DNA of 64,000 bases from Opitutales bacterium (lineage in GTDB: Bacteria > Verrucomicrobiota > Verrucomicrobiia > Opitutales > UBA953), in the NCBI GenBank assembly GCA_017440935.1, contig JAFSAO010000022.1, positions 186,001-250,000 of the forward strand, written 5' to 3'. The notes below the pieces were generated by a model. That model was not told the origin of the DNA and did no database searches. It was given only the letters and a program-made list of their open reading frames with translations. Of this stretch, positions 1 through 8,312 are shown in pieces. A program made the translations under genes and the position numbers. Numbering within the stretch: position 1 is the first letter of the stretch; the number at the start of each line of letters is the position of its first letter.

Positions 1-1
1 G

Positions 2-295
2 CAGGATTGGGGACGCTGGACGCTCGACGCATTTTTTCCGATGATTTACAACGGTTTTTACGATGAAGGCGCGGCGTGGATCGGTCGCTCGGTGAAGGAA
101 AGTGTCGCCGCCGTCGGTGGGCGTGCGAAAATTTATGCCGGACTGATGTTTCCGGACATCAAAGGCGATTTCGAAGCGTGCTTGGATGCGGCGTTTGACA
201 ACGGCGCGGCGGGAGTTTCGTTTTTCGACGGTCCGGACGAAGCCTACCTGCGTCGGCTAAAATTCTATCTGCAAAAACGCGGTTTCGAGTATTAA
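2..295 (+). CDS. C-terminal end of a glycoside-hydrolase-like (TIM-barrel) protein, partial
   Basis: The reading frame is open from the first bases of the window and ends with TAA at 293-295, so only about the last 97 residues are present. An internal ATG at 41 is probably not the start, because the frame before it continues sensibly with a W-rich stretch ending FFPMIYNGFY. That stretch, followed by an amphipathic helix and later AGLMFPDIKG and GAAGVSFFDG, resembles the end of the (beta/alpha)8 barrel in GHL10-like putative glycosidases, where a late strand carries PMIYN. The substrate cannot be read. The family call is from remembered motif similarity only, and the catalytic residues lie outside the window. 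Confidence 0.5.
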   Translation, partial: QDWGRWTLDAFFPMIYNGFYDEGAAWIGRSVKESVAAVGGRAKIYAGLMFPDIKGDFEACLDAAFDNGAAGVSFFDGPDEAYLRRLKFYLQKRGFEY

Positions 296-362
296 TGCAC
301 ATCATTTCTTCGCGGTAAAAAAATCGTGCGTTCCCGGCGGAATACACGTAACATCTGTTCCC

Positions 363-947
363 ATGAAATTTGCGATACTCGGTTCGGGGACAGGAAGCAA
401 CGCGGAGGCAATTTTGAAGGCTTACCGCGCGGGAACGTTGGGCAATGCCGTTCCCGTGGGCATTTTTTGCGATATTCCCGGCGCGAAGATTCTCGAACAC
501 GGGAAAACTTATGGCGTTCCCGCCGCACAGCTCGATCCGGGTCCGTTTAAAACGAAATTTTCCCCGGAGCGAGAAATCGCATGGGCACAGGCAATCAAGG
601 ATGCCGGAGCGGAATGGATTGTGCTCGCCGGATTTATGCGTGTTCTGAAAGCGCCGCTTTTGGAGGCGTTTCCGAATCGTATCATCAATTTGCATCCGTC
701 GTTGTTGCCGTCGTTTCAAGGGCTTGACGGTATCGGGCAGGCGTGGCGCTACGGCGTCGCCGTCAGCGGGTGCACCGTGCATTACGTGAACGCGGAGCTC
801 GATCGCGGCGCGATCATCGATCAGGCGGTTGTGCGTCGTGAAAAAACGGATACACTCGAGACGTTTGCTCAAAAAATTCATGCGGAAGAACATAAAATTT
901 TGCCCGATGTCATCCGTCGGCTTTCTCTCGGAGAAGGCGTTCTTTAG
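363..947 (+). CDS. purN: Phosphoribosylglycinamide formyltransferase (GART)
   Basis: This enzyme transfers a formyl group from 10-formyltetrahydrofolate to glycinamide ribonucleotide, the third step of purine synthesis, in the cytosol. The protein is 194 residues, close to the usual length. The phosphate loop GSGTGSN is at residues 7-13, and HPSLLPSF starts at 111. N109, H111 and D147 line up with the catalytic Asn106, His108 and Asp144 of the E. coli enzyme at a constant offset of three, which makes the call firm. The gene stands 31 bp before prmA on the same strand and may be co-transcribed with it. Other purine genes are not in the window. Confidence 0.96.
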   Translation: MKFAILGSGTGSNAEAILKAYRAGTLGNAVPVGIFCDIPGAKILEHGKTYGVPAAQLDPGPFKTKFSPEREIAWAQAIKDAGAEWIVLAGFMRVLKAPLLEAFPNRIINLHPSLLPSFQGLDGIGQAWRYGVAVSGCTVHYVNAELDRGAIIDQAVVRREKTDTLETFAQKIHAEEHKILPDVIRRLSLGEGVL

Positions 948-977
948 GTTTTATCTCTCACCTTTGATTAAAAGAAA

Positions 978-1874
978 ATGATCGAAACACGTTGCCAAAT
1001 TGAGGGTTCGTTGGCTCAGCCGCTCGAAGATTTTTTTTGCGAGCTGGTGCGTTCTCCGTGGCTGATTTTTCATGAAAAAGCCGCTCATCCGCCGGTGCTG
1101 ATGGGGTATTTCGACAGCGAATCCGAGGCGCTCGACGCATGGGCGGATTTGCGCAAGGCGTTCAAAATGCTGCCGGAGCGCCCCGACATCGGGACCCTCG
1201 AAGACCGCGATTGGAAGGAAGCCTACAAAGCGAATTTGCATCCGTGGAGCTACGGGCGTTTGCACTGGGTGCCGGATTGGCGTCGCGCCGAGTATGACGT
1301 TCCCGCCGGGGCGGCGGTGGTGTATTTTGACGCGGGCTTGGCGTTCGGGACCGGAGACCACCCGACGACGCGGCTTTGCGGGCAGCGCCTTGCAGATTTT
1401 CTCGGTGCGCTTCCCGATGCGGATGCCGTCGCGGGAACGTCCGTTATCGACGCCGGATGCGGTTCCGGAATTCTCGCTATTTCTGCGGCACAGTTGGGAT
1501 GTAAAAAAGTTTACGGTTTTGACCGCGACCCCGAAGCCGTAGAGGTTTCCGCAGAAAATCGTGCGAAAAACGATTTGCCCGAAAACGCTGTGGTATTCAC
1601 GCATGACGGAATTGAAACGGGGCTCGTTAAAGCGGGAGCGTCCGATATCGTTCTCGCCAATATTATCAGCGATGTGCTTTGCATTTATGCAGATAATCTG
1701 CTCGCTGCCGTCAACAAGGGCGGAATGCTCGCACTTAGCGGGATTCTCGCCAGTGAACAGGCGACCGTGATGCGCGTTTTTGAGTCGAAAGCGCGTGCCG
1801 TTTGGGGCGGGAACGTCCGCGTCGAAGGTCGTGTTATGGGTGAGTGGTCCGACGTGGCTCTTTTCCGCGAATAA
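978..1874 (+). CDS. prmA: Ribosomal protein L11 methyltransferase
   Basis: This SAM-dependent enzyme trimethylates ribosomal protein L11. The N-terminal half is a substrate-recognition region. It is followed by the diagnostic AFGTGDHPTT at residues 122-131, the SAM-binding motif DAGCGSG at 158-164 and LANII at 226-230. The length of 298 residues is typical of the family. The last 35 coding bases, with the stop codon, are duplicated perfectly just downstream (1904-1940), so the gene's end looks like the site of a small tandem duplication. A good intrinsic terminator follows at 1963-2006. Confidence 0.95.
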   Translation: MIETRCQIEGSLAQPLEDFFCELVRSPWLIFHEKAAHPPVLMGYFDSESEALDAWADLRKAFKMLPERPDIGTLEDRDWKEAYKANLHPWSYGRLHWVPDWRRAEYDVPAGAAVVYFDAGLAFGTGDHPTTRLCGQRLADFLGALPDADAVAGTSVIDAGCGSGILAISAAQLGCKKVYGFDRDPEAVEVSAENRAKNDLPENAVVFTHDGIETGLVKAGASDIVLANIISDVLCIYADNLLAAVNKGGMLALSGILASEQATVMRVFESKARAVWGGNVRVEGRVMGEWSDVALFRE

Positions 1875-1940
1875 GCAAATACCCGCGCCGCTTAATCCCG
1901 CAAGTGAGTGGTCCGACGTGGCTCTTTTCCGCGAATAAGC
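1840..1940 (+). repeat. Perfect 37-bp tandem duplication of the prmA 3' end
   Basis: Bases 1840-1876 (the last prmA codons, the stop and two further bases) recur without mismatch at 1904-1940, 64 bp downstream. The 27 bp between the copies is unrelated. The second copy is not translated as part of prmA. It looks like a local slippage or recombination product next to the DnaA-box cluster. Confidence 0.9.
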
Positions 1941-1962
1941 CCGGAAATTTGAGTGTTTTTCG

Positions 1963-2006
1963 AGTCCTTGGGGATATGAAAATTCCTAAGGACTTTTCTC
2001 TTTTTT
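1963..2006 (+). terminator. Intrinsic terminator after prmA
   Basis: An inverted repeat GTCCTT-x-GGGA paired with TTCC-x-AAGGAC (arms at about 1964-1974 and 1983-1993) is followed by TTTTCTCTTTTTT. It should end transcripts from purN-prmA before the DnaA-box region. Confidence 0.75.
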
Positions 2007-2081
2007 GAGGTCAAAATCGGGTGAAAAATCCGATTTTGAAGTGTGTTTCCGGGCGCGGAGAGCGTGTCCCGGAAAAATTAG

Positions 2082-2253
2082 TTATTCACAGAGATATTTT
2101 CATTAGAATTTGCGGATAATTGTGAATAACTTAAAATATGCGTAAGTTGTTCCTAAAAAATTAACATTAAGATTCGTTATTTTAAAAGGTTTTTCGGGGT
2201 TATTCACAAAAAATCGCAAAGAAGGGCAATGTGAATAAAACTTTTGTGAATAA
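2082..2253. other. Cluster of five identical DnaA-box-like nonamers: candidate chromosomal origin
   Basis: The nonamer TTATTCACA occurs exactly at 2082-2090 and 2200-2208 on the plus strand, and as TGTGAATAA at 2121-2129, 2230-2238 and 2245-2253 on the minus strand. It fits the DnaA-box consensus TTATNCACA. Five perfect copies in 172 bp are far more than chance allows. The surroundings up to about 2330 are strongly AT-rich and could serve as an unwinding element. Together they fill most of the 518-bp gene-free stretch between prmA and the LysM gene. A DnaA-controlled promoter or a DnaA-titration site would look similar, and no dnaA, dnaN or gidA gene is adjacent in the window. Confidence 0.65.
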
Positions 2254-2392
2254 CTTGAAAATAGTTTCGACTTTTTCTCAGAAAAGTTTCACTATCTCTA
2301 TTATATGGAAAGGGAATTAAAATAGTAGCTTTTCATGAATACCCTTTTTTGATAAATCTATTTGGAAAAACAAAACACAGAGAACACACACT

Positions 2393-3298
2393 ATGAAATC
2401 GTTGCTCACAGTTTCCGGAGTCGTATTCGGACACATTTGCGTTTTCCTTCTTCTCGTTAACGGTTGTCGCGGTCCCGAAAACGGAGCCGACACATGGCAT
2501 AAAAACACGAGCGTCTATTCCGGCGGTGCACGTTCGGGCGTTCCCGCTGCGGCTGAACCCGCGCAGGCGGAACCTGCGGTCGCCGAACCGGCTTCCGCCG
2601 TTCCCGGGAAGGCGGCTCCGGCAAAATCGAGTCCCGCTCCGGTTGCGGACAAACCGGCGGAAAAGCCCGCCGCGTCTGCCGCTCCTGCCGCGGGAACGGA
2701 AAAAGTGTATGTGGTGCAAAAAGGCGATGTCCTTTCGACCATTGCCGTGCGCCATGGCGTGACGCCGAAAGAAATCGCGGACGCGAACGGAATTCGTCTC
2801 GACGGGACCATTTTTGAAGGGCAGAAGCTGAAAATTCCGGCGCCGAAGCCGAAAGCGAAGGAAGAAAAATCTGCTGTCGAAGGCGAAATTTATGTTGTGA
2901 AAAAAGGCGATGTGCTCGGCACGATTGCCCGTAAGCATAAAATATCCGTGGCTCAACTGAAAAAGGCAAATAACCTGAAGAAAGACACGATTTTTGTCGG
3001 ACAAAAATTGGTGATTCCGTCCAAGGATGCGAAGAAGGAAGAGCCCGCCAAGGCGAAAGAAGTTCCGGCGGACAAGGCATCGGAACCGACTAACGCTCCG
3101 GCGGAAGCGGCTCCGGCTTCGACCGAGCCCGCGACGGCGGCGCCGGAAAAATCCGAACCGGCGAAATCCGTTCCTCAGGAAAAATCTGCGGAACCCGTTA
3201 TTGACGAAAATTTCGGAATGCCCGAAGGCGGTTTCGTTGATTTCGGAAAAGATGAGCCGGCGACATCGGAACCCGCCACGGGAACTCCTGCAAATTAA
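2393..3298 (+). CDS. Putative lipoprotein with two LysM peptidoglycan-binding domains
   Basis: The protein probably binds peptidoglycan from a membrane anchor. Residues 1-24 form a hydrophobic signal ending in the lipobox-like LVNGC (C25), so a lipid anchor is likely though the -2 Asn is unusual. A Pro/Ala/Glu-rich linker leads to two LysM domains at about residues 105-149 (starting VYVVQKGDVLSTIA) and 167-209 (IYVVKKGDVLGTIA), each ending in the typical GQKLxIP. A second low-complexity Ala/Pro/Glu tail fills 210-301. No enzymatic domain is present. It lies 37 bp before ftsW and heads the cell-wall gene cluster, which suggests a role in division or wall organisation. The AT-rich region upstream holds its promoter. 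Confidence 0.85.
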   Translation: MKSLLTVSGVVFGHICVFLLLVNGCRGPENGADTWHKNTSVYSGGARSGVPAAAEPAQAEPAVAEPASAVPGKAAPAKSSPAPVADKPAEKPAASAAPAAGTEKVYVVQKGDVLSTIAVRHGVTPKEIADANGIRLDGTIFEGQKLKIPAPKPKAKEEKSAVEGEIYVVKKGDVLGTIARKHKISVAQLKKANNLKKDTIFVGQKLVIPSKDAKKEEPAKAKEVPADKASEPTNAPAEAAPASTEPATAAPEKSEPAKSVPQEKSAEPVIDENFGMPEGGFVDFGKDEPATSEPATGTPAN

Positions 3299-3335
3299 TT
3301 TTTGTTTCCGTTAAAATTCGATTGGGATTTTCGAA

Positions 3336-4622
3336 TTGATGTCTGAGCGTTCCGGCTCTTCTTCCGGCTTTCCCCGCTTCGATACAGATGCGGGGATTGT
3401 CGTTTTCTTTGTCCTCGCATTGTCGATTTTCGGCTTAGTGATTCAGACGAGTGCGGGGCAATATTTGCGTGAATCGATGCGGCTTACGCACGATCCGCTC
3501 TACACATTTCGGATGCAGTTGATATACGTCGTTCCCGCGCTGATTGCCGGATTTTTCTTTTTCCGGGTCAATTTGCAGTGGCTGCGGAAGTATGTTTGGT
3601 GGATTGTCGGTGCGGCTTGCGTTTTGCTGATTTGTGCGCGATTTGCAATCCCGGGAGTGAAATTTTTCGGATCGACGTTCCCGGGCGTGGAGGTCAACGG
3701 CTCGTGGCGGTGGATCAACCTCGGAATTTTGCGTTTACAGGCGAGCGATATCGGAAAAATTGCTCTGGTTCTGGCGCTGTCGCATTATCTCGCGGGAGCG
3801 CAGCGTTTTTTACAGCACGAAAAAATCGTTTGGTGGAAACCGAAATGTTTCGGGATTCCGACGAAAGAATTTTTTGCGGACGCGTTCTACGGATTTATTT
3901 GCCCGTGTATGATTATCGGGCTGATTGCCGGATTGGTGGCAATCGGTCCCGACCTCGGGACGATGGCACTTTGCGCGGCAGTCGGCGTCACTATGCTTTT
4001 TTTGTCGGGCGCGCGTTTGGGTTACCTCGTTCCCGTGGTCGCGGCAGGCATTTCCGCGCTTTCCGTTGTCGTTTATTTTTGGCCGAATCGTTTAAAACGT
4101 ATTTCGGCGTTTCTTGATCCGGAGGGAACCAAACTCGAGGAAGGCTACCAGCTTTGGCAGGCGCTCATCGGTTTGGGCGGCGGCGGCTGGAAAGGTGCGG
4201 GTTTGGGCGACGGCGTGCAATACCGCTACTTTTTGCCGGAGGCGCACACGGACTTCGTTTTCGCCGTGGTCGGCGAGGAACTCGGGTTTGCTCGCGCGGC
4301 GATAGTCGTGCTCGCGTTTTTGGTGCTTTTCGGCGTGGTGATCTTTCGCTTGCGGCGTATTCCGGATACGTTCCACTTCAATGTTTGTTTGGGCGCGTTG
4401 CTCTTCATCGTTTTACAGGCGTTGATTAACATGGGCGTCGTGACGGGTTTGCTTCCGACGAAAGGGATGTCGCTCCCGTTCGTCAGTTACGGCGGGAGCA
4501 ACCTTGTCGTTATGTTTTCGCTGACGGGGCTGATGCTCAACGCGATGCTTAACTGGCGCAAGAGCGTGTTCCCGTCGGTAGTAGTTCCGAGTGAGAATTT
4601 TATTTTGCAAAAGGAAATCTGA
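3336..4622 (+). CDS. ftsW: SEDS-family peptidoglycan polymerase FtsW
   Basis: This is a polytopic membrane protein of 428 residues that polymerises lipid II into septal glycan during cell division. It has about ten hydrophobic segments. The SEDS signature PTKGMSLPFVSYGGSN is at residues 374-389, and an earlier NGSWRWINLG stretch near 120 is also typical. FtsW rather than RodA is chosen because murG follows after 3 bp and murC-murB comes next, the usual arrangement in division and cell wall clusters. A partner class B penicillin-binding protein is not in the window. Confidence 0.9.
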   Translation: MMSERSGSSSGFPRFDTDAGIVVFFVLALSIFGLVIQTSAGQYLRESMRLTHDPLYTFRMQLIYVVPALIAGFFFFRVNLQWLRKYVWWIVGAACVLLICARFAIPGVKFFGSTFPGVEVNGSWRWINLGILRLQASDIGKIALVLALSHYLAGAQRFLQHEKIVWWKPKCFGIPTKEFFADAFYGFICPCMIIGLIAGLVAIGPDLGTMALCAAVGVTMLFLSGARLGYLVPVVAAGISALSVVVYFWPNRLKRISAFLDPEGTKLEEGYQLWQALIGLGGGGWKGAGLGDGVQYRYFLPEAHTDFVFAVVGEELGFARAAIVVLAFLVLFGVVIFRLRRIPDTFHFNVCLGALLFIVLQALINMGVVTGLLPTKGMSLPFVSYGGSNLVVMFSLTGLMLNAMLNWRKSVFPSVVVPSENFILQKEI

Positions 4623-4625
4623 GTT

Positions 4626-5750
4626 ATGAGAAAAACATTCGTTATTGCCTGTGGCGGGACGGGCGGGCATCTTTCTCCCGGAATTGCGCTTGCCGAGCGC
4701 CTTACGGACCTCGGCTACCGTTGTGTTCTCATCGTGAGCCGAAAGAAAATTGATGTTCGGCTTTTGGAAAAATATCCGCAGCTCGAATTCCGTCGTGCTC
4801 CCGGCGCGGGTTTGGAGTTTTCGCCGATTGGATTGTTTCGCTTCTTTTGCTCGCAGGCATCGGCAATCGGTTTTGCGTTCGCATTTCTTTTGAAAAACCG
4901 CCCGGCGGCGTATGTCAGTTTCGGCGGGTTTATGACATTGGGCATGGCGCTTGTTTGCAAATTGCTTTTCATTCCCGTGATTCTGCATGAAGCAAATCGC
5001 ATTCCGGGCAAAGCCGTGCGGTGGATTTCCCGCATTTCGACGCGTGTTTATCTGCCGCCGGGAGTGCGCGTGAAAGGGCTTTCGCCGCTCACGTTCCGTT
5101 CGGCGGGCTTTCCCGTGCGCCGTGAAATCCGCCCGCTCGACAAAGCCGCCTGCCGCACGAAGCTCGGGTTTCCCGAAACCGGAAAACTCGTGGCGATTTT
5201 CGGCGGAAGCCAAGGAGCAAAGCCGCTCAATGATTGGATTTCCTCCGCGTGGGAAAAATTTGCCGCCGCCGGTGTTTCCGTCCTTTGCGTAACGGGTCCC
5301 GGAAAAGACGCGGAATCTCCTGTTCGCGAAGCGGTTTCCGCCGCGGGAACGCCGGTCGTCGCGCGCTTTATCTCATTCTGCGATACGATGGCGGAAGCCC
5401 TTTCTGCGGCAGACGTCGTTGTCTCTCGCGCAGGCGCGGGAACGCTCGCCGAATGCATCGCGTGCCGCGTTCCCGCCGTGCTCGTTCCGTATCCGTTTGC
5501 GGCGGACGATCACCAAACGGCAAACGCAAAATATTATCAGGAAAAGGGCGCAGGCGTTTTAGTGCCGCAGAGCGAAATTGAAACCCTTACGGAAACGGTG
5601 CTCGATGTCGTTACCGACGACGAATTGTTGGCGCGTTTCCGCGACGGAACCGAAAAACTCGCTCGCGAATACGTCTGGGACAACGTCGTTTCCGACCTTG
5701 TCCAATACGCCACGAAGGAACGCAAGATCATCCGCGCGGAACAGGCGTAA
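4626..5750 (+). CDS. murG: UDP-GlcNAc:lipid I N-acetylglucosaminyltransferase MurG
   Basis: MurG adds GlcNAc to lipid I on the inner face of the membrane to make lipid II. The 374-residue length and the GT-B fold signature GGTGGH at residues 10-15 fit, as do VSFGGFMTLG near 100, IFGGSQGA near 195 and a late RAGAGTLAE motif. A start ATG at 4626 lies 3 bp after the ftsW stop, so translation is probably coupled. The substrate it makes is the one used by the FtsW encoded just upstream. Confidence 0.96.
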   Translation: MRKTFVIACGGTGGHLSPGIALAERLTDLGYRCVLIVSRKKIDVRLLEKYPQLEFRRAPGAGLEFSPIGLFRFFCSQASAIGFAFAFLLKNRPAAYVSFGGFMTLGMALVCKLLFIPVILHEANRIPGKAVRWISRISTRVYLPPGVRVKGLSPLTFRSAGFPVRREIRPLDKAACRTKLGFPETGKLVAIFGGSQGAKPLNDWISSAWEKFAAAGVSVLCVTGPGKDAESPVREAVSAAGTPVVARFISFCDTMAEALSAADVVVSRAGAGTLAECIACRVPAVLVPYPFAADDHQTANAKYYQEKGAGVLVPQSEIETLTETVLDVVTDDELLARFRDGTEKLAREYVWDNVVSDLVQYATKERKIIRAEQA

Positions 5751-5776
5751 TTTCCGGCGCTGAAAATTTTTTACAA

Positions 5777-8134
5777 ATGGACGCTTCGACAGAAAAATCC
5801 GCGTGGCTACTCGGCGTGTGCGGCATGGGTGTGGGACCTCTTGCCGTTTATATGTGCGAGGAAGGTTGGAACGTTTCCGGGTGGGACGATGCAACGGATT
5901 CGCCGATGCTGGCGTTTCTCGAAAAAGCCGGCGTGCGGCTGACGTCTTCCCCGGACTTGGATGTCGGTGTCGTCGGGCGTTCAAGCGCCGTCAAACCCGG
6001 GCATCCGCTCTACGATTTGGCGCGGGAACGCGGTATGCGCATGGTGCGCCGCGGAGAATTGCTTGCCGAACGCGTTGCCGCGAAAAAACTGATTGCCGTT
6101 TGCGGAAGCCACGGGAAGACGACGACGAGCGGAATGCTCGCGCAGTCGCTTATCGCGGCGGGAACGGACGCCGGCTACGTTCTCGGCGGGCTTTACCGGA
6201 ATCCGTCGCAGCCGCCGGCGCATTTTTCTTCAACGACGGATTGGGTCGTTGCCGAAGTTGACGAAAGCGACGGAACGATTGTGAATTTTTCTCCGGAAAT
6301 CGCCGTCGCCGTCAATCTCGATTGGGATCATCCGGACTACTATCGCAGCGAGGAGGATTTGGAAAAAACGTTTCGCGATTTGTTCCGCCGCACACGCCGT
6401 GCGATTTTTATTCCGGAAAATTCCGCGCGCTTGGAGCGCATCACGGCGGAGCTTTCCGTTCCCGTGTATAAGGTCGGGCCGAGCGGCGATTACGCGTTTC
6501 GCGTGTTGCAGGCGGGCGCTTCCGAAACGCAGGTCGAACTCGGCGGCAAATTCAACGCGGGAACGCTCACGCTTCCCGTCGCCGGGCGCTTTAATATTAT
6601 GAACGCGGTTTTGGCGCTTGCCGCGACCGCGTATGTCGGCAACGGAAAAATCGGTGTCGAGCCGCTCGGAAAATTTTCGGGAATGCGCCGCCGCCAAGAC
6701 GTGCTCTATCGCGGCGAGCGGCTGAAAGTGGTCGCCGATTACGCGCACCACCCGACGGAAATTTCCGCGCTGTTGCGCCTGTTGCGCGAAACGCATCTCG
6801 GGCGCCTCGTCGCCGTGTTTCAGCCGCACCGTTATTCCCGCACGCGGCAATACGCGGCGGAGTTTGCTCGTGCGCTTTCCGTGGCGGACGAGACGTTGCT
6901 GATGCCGGTTTATTCGGCGGGCGAAGCGCACGTTCCCGGCGGAGATGCGGCGGACATTCTCGCAAATATTCCTGCGGGAACGGGAAATATTCGCCTCTAT
7001 CCGGAAACGTCGTCGTTGCTCTCGCGTCTGCGGGACCTCGCCTCGGAATCGGCTTCCGCGGAGACGCTCGTCGCATTTGTCGGCGCGGGAGATATCGACC
7101 GCATTGCCGCGTCGGTTTTTGTTCGCGAACTTTGGTTGAGTGATGCCGCTCACGCCGGCGGGAACGCGGATGATTTTGCAAAACGCATGAAACGCCTTCT
7201 TCCGGCGGATACCGTTTTTGAAGAAGACAAATGTATCGGAAAAATGACTACGCTCGGATTGGGCGGGAACGCGCGTTACTACGCCGAACCGTCCAACGTA
7301 AACGAACTGGAAGTGCTCTTGCGCGGGGCAGCGGTGTGCGAGATTCCCGTTTTCGTGCTCGGGCGCGGGTCCAATTTGCTCGTCTCAGACGAAGGTTTTT
7401 CCGGTTTGGTGATTCGCCTCTCGCAACCGGCTTGGCGCGGCGCACGGCGTGTGCGGCGCGGGCAAAGCTCCGGCGCGGAAACGGCGGAAGACGGGCGCGA
7501 CCGCATCCGCGTCGGCGCTGGCATGAAGCTCAAAGAACTTTGCGGATTCGCGATGCGGGAAGGCTTGGGCGGATTTGAATTTCTCGAAGGCATTCCGGGA
7601 ACGCTCGGCGGCGCCTTGCGCATGAACGCGGGAGCGATGGGCGCGTCGATTTTTGATGTCGTGGAATCCGTCGAATGGATTATGCCCGACGGCACGCGCC
7701 ACGAAGCGCGGCGGGAACAGATGAATCCCGTTTATCGCGATTGTCCGGAGCTTCACGGCGCGATTGTGCTCAGCGCGGTGCTCGGCTCGAAAGAGCGGCG
7801 CACGTTGGACGAAATCAAAAAAGTAACGTCCGCTTATGCCGAAGTGCGTCGCGATTCTCAGCCGCGGGAACGCTCTGCCGGATGCACGTTTCGCAATCCC
7901 ACGGGAACGTCCGCCGGAAAGCTGATTGATCGCCTCGGGTTGAAAGGTTCGGGAATCGGCGGCGCGGAAATTTCCGAAGTTCATGCGAATTTTATTATCG
8001 CGAAAGACGGTGCGAAGGCGGCAGATGTCGTCGCGCTCGTGCGACGCGTGCACGGGATCGTCAAGGCGGAAGCCGGAGTCGACCTCGTCCCGGAAATCGT
8101 TCTTCTCGGGTCGTCTTGGGAGAAGGAACTCTAA
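5777..8134 (+). CDS. murC/murB: Fused UDP-MurNAc L-alanine ligase / UDP-GlcNAc-enolpyruvate reductase (MurC-MurB)
   Basis: One 785-residue polypeptide carries two cytosolic steps of wall precursor synthesis. Residues 1 to about 470 are MurC: the ATP loop GSHGKTTT is at 110-117, and a DYAHHPTE motif follows in the middle. From about 480 the protein is MurB: GLGGNARYYAEP near 492, GRGSNLLVSD, GIPGTLGGALRMNAGAMG near 605 and AGCTFRNP near 701, where Cys stands at the position of the catalytic Ser/Cys. A late PEI near 770 supplies the conserved Glu. MurB makes the UDP-MurNAc that MurC uses, so the fusion joins consecutive enzymes in reverse order. No frameshift separates the halves. The cluster ends here, without ddl, ftsQ, ftsA or ftsZ. 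Confidence 0.94.
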   Translation: MDASTEKSAWLLGVCGMGVGPLAVYMCEEGWNVSGWDDATDSPMLAFLEKAGVRLTSSPDLDVGVVGRSSAVKPGHPLYDLARERGMRMVRRGELLAERVAAKKLIAVCGSHGKTTTSGMLAQSLIAAGTDAGYVLGGLYRNPSQPPAHFSSTTDWVVAEVDESDGTIVNFSPEIAVAVNLDWDHPDYYRSEEDLEKTFRDLFRRTRRAIFIPENSARLERITAELSVPVYKVGPSGDYAFRVLQAGASETQVELGGKFNAGTLTLPVAGRFNIMNAVLALAATAYVGNGKIGVEPLGKFSGMRRRQDVLYRGERLKVVADYAHHPTEISALLRLLRETHLGRLVAVFQPHRYSRTRQYAAEFARALSVADETLLMPVYSAGEAHVPGGDAADILANIPAGTGNIRLYPETSSLLSRLRDLASESASAETLVAFVGAGDIDRIAASVFVRELWLSDAAHAGGNADDFAKRMKRLLPADTVFEEDKCIGKMTTLGLGGNARYYAEPSNVNELEVLLRGAAVCEIPVFVLGRGSNLLVSDEGFSGLVIRLSQPAWRGARRVRRGQSSGAETAEDGRDRIRVGAGMKLKELCGFAMREGLGGFEFLEGIPGTLGGALRMNAGAMGASIFDVVESVEWIMPDGTRHEARREQMNPVYRDCPELHGAIVLSAVLGSKERRTLDEIKKVTSAYAEVRRDSQPRERSAGCTFRNPTGTSAGKLIDRLGLKGSGIGGAEISEVHANFIIAKDGAKAADVVALVRRVHGIVKAEAGVDLVPEIVLLGSSWEKEL

Positions 8135-8142
8135 TCTATCAA

Positions 8143-8175
8143 AATCTCCCACGGAGTCACAAAGCCACAAAGTTT
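8143..8175 (+). repeat. Short CACGGAGTCAC repeat remnant (family C)
   Basis: A run of near-heptad words (CCACGGAGTCACAAAGCC then ACAAAG) matches the longer copies at about 49610 and 49995, and inverted copies at about 53760 and 54255. It lies directly after the murC-murB stop. Function unknown. Confidence 0.6.
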
Positions 8176-8190
8176 TTTTAATTTGTGAAA

Positions 8191-8230
8191 AAAAGTGCTT
8201 GCAGAGGCACTTTTTTTTTTTGCGAGAATC
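8191..8230 (+). promoter_or_regulatory. CTTGCA-T11 module upstream of a PEP-CTERM gene (promoter-like and terminator-like)
   Basis: TTGCAG at 8199-8204 is followed 19 bp later by GAGAAT at 8224-8229, with an unbroken run of eleven T in between. The same ~45-bp block recurs before the PEP-CTERM gene at 29599, and a diverged version precedes the one at 50681. AAAAGTGC (8191-8198) and GCACTTTT (8207-8214) can also pair as a hairpin with TTGCAGAG in the loop, so this copy may also terminate murC-murB transcription. Confidence 0.5.
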
Positions 8231-8312
8231 AACCTTCAATTTTGGGGCAAATTTTCAGGAATGGATCCTGAGGGTCTCAAATCTCAAAAACTAAACTCAA
8301 TAAAACAACAAC

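Noticed and set aside
8206-8223. Sigma-54 promoter in the PEP-CTERM upstream module (AGGCAC...TTGC)
   Set aside because: GG and GC are separated by 14 bases in both copies, not 10, and the third module has no GGCAC. A sigma-54 reading was therefore dropped.
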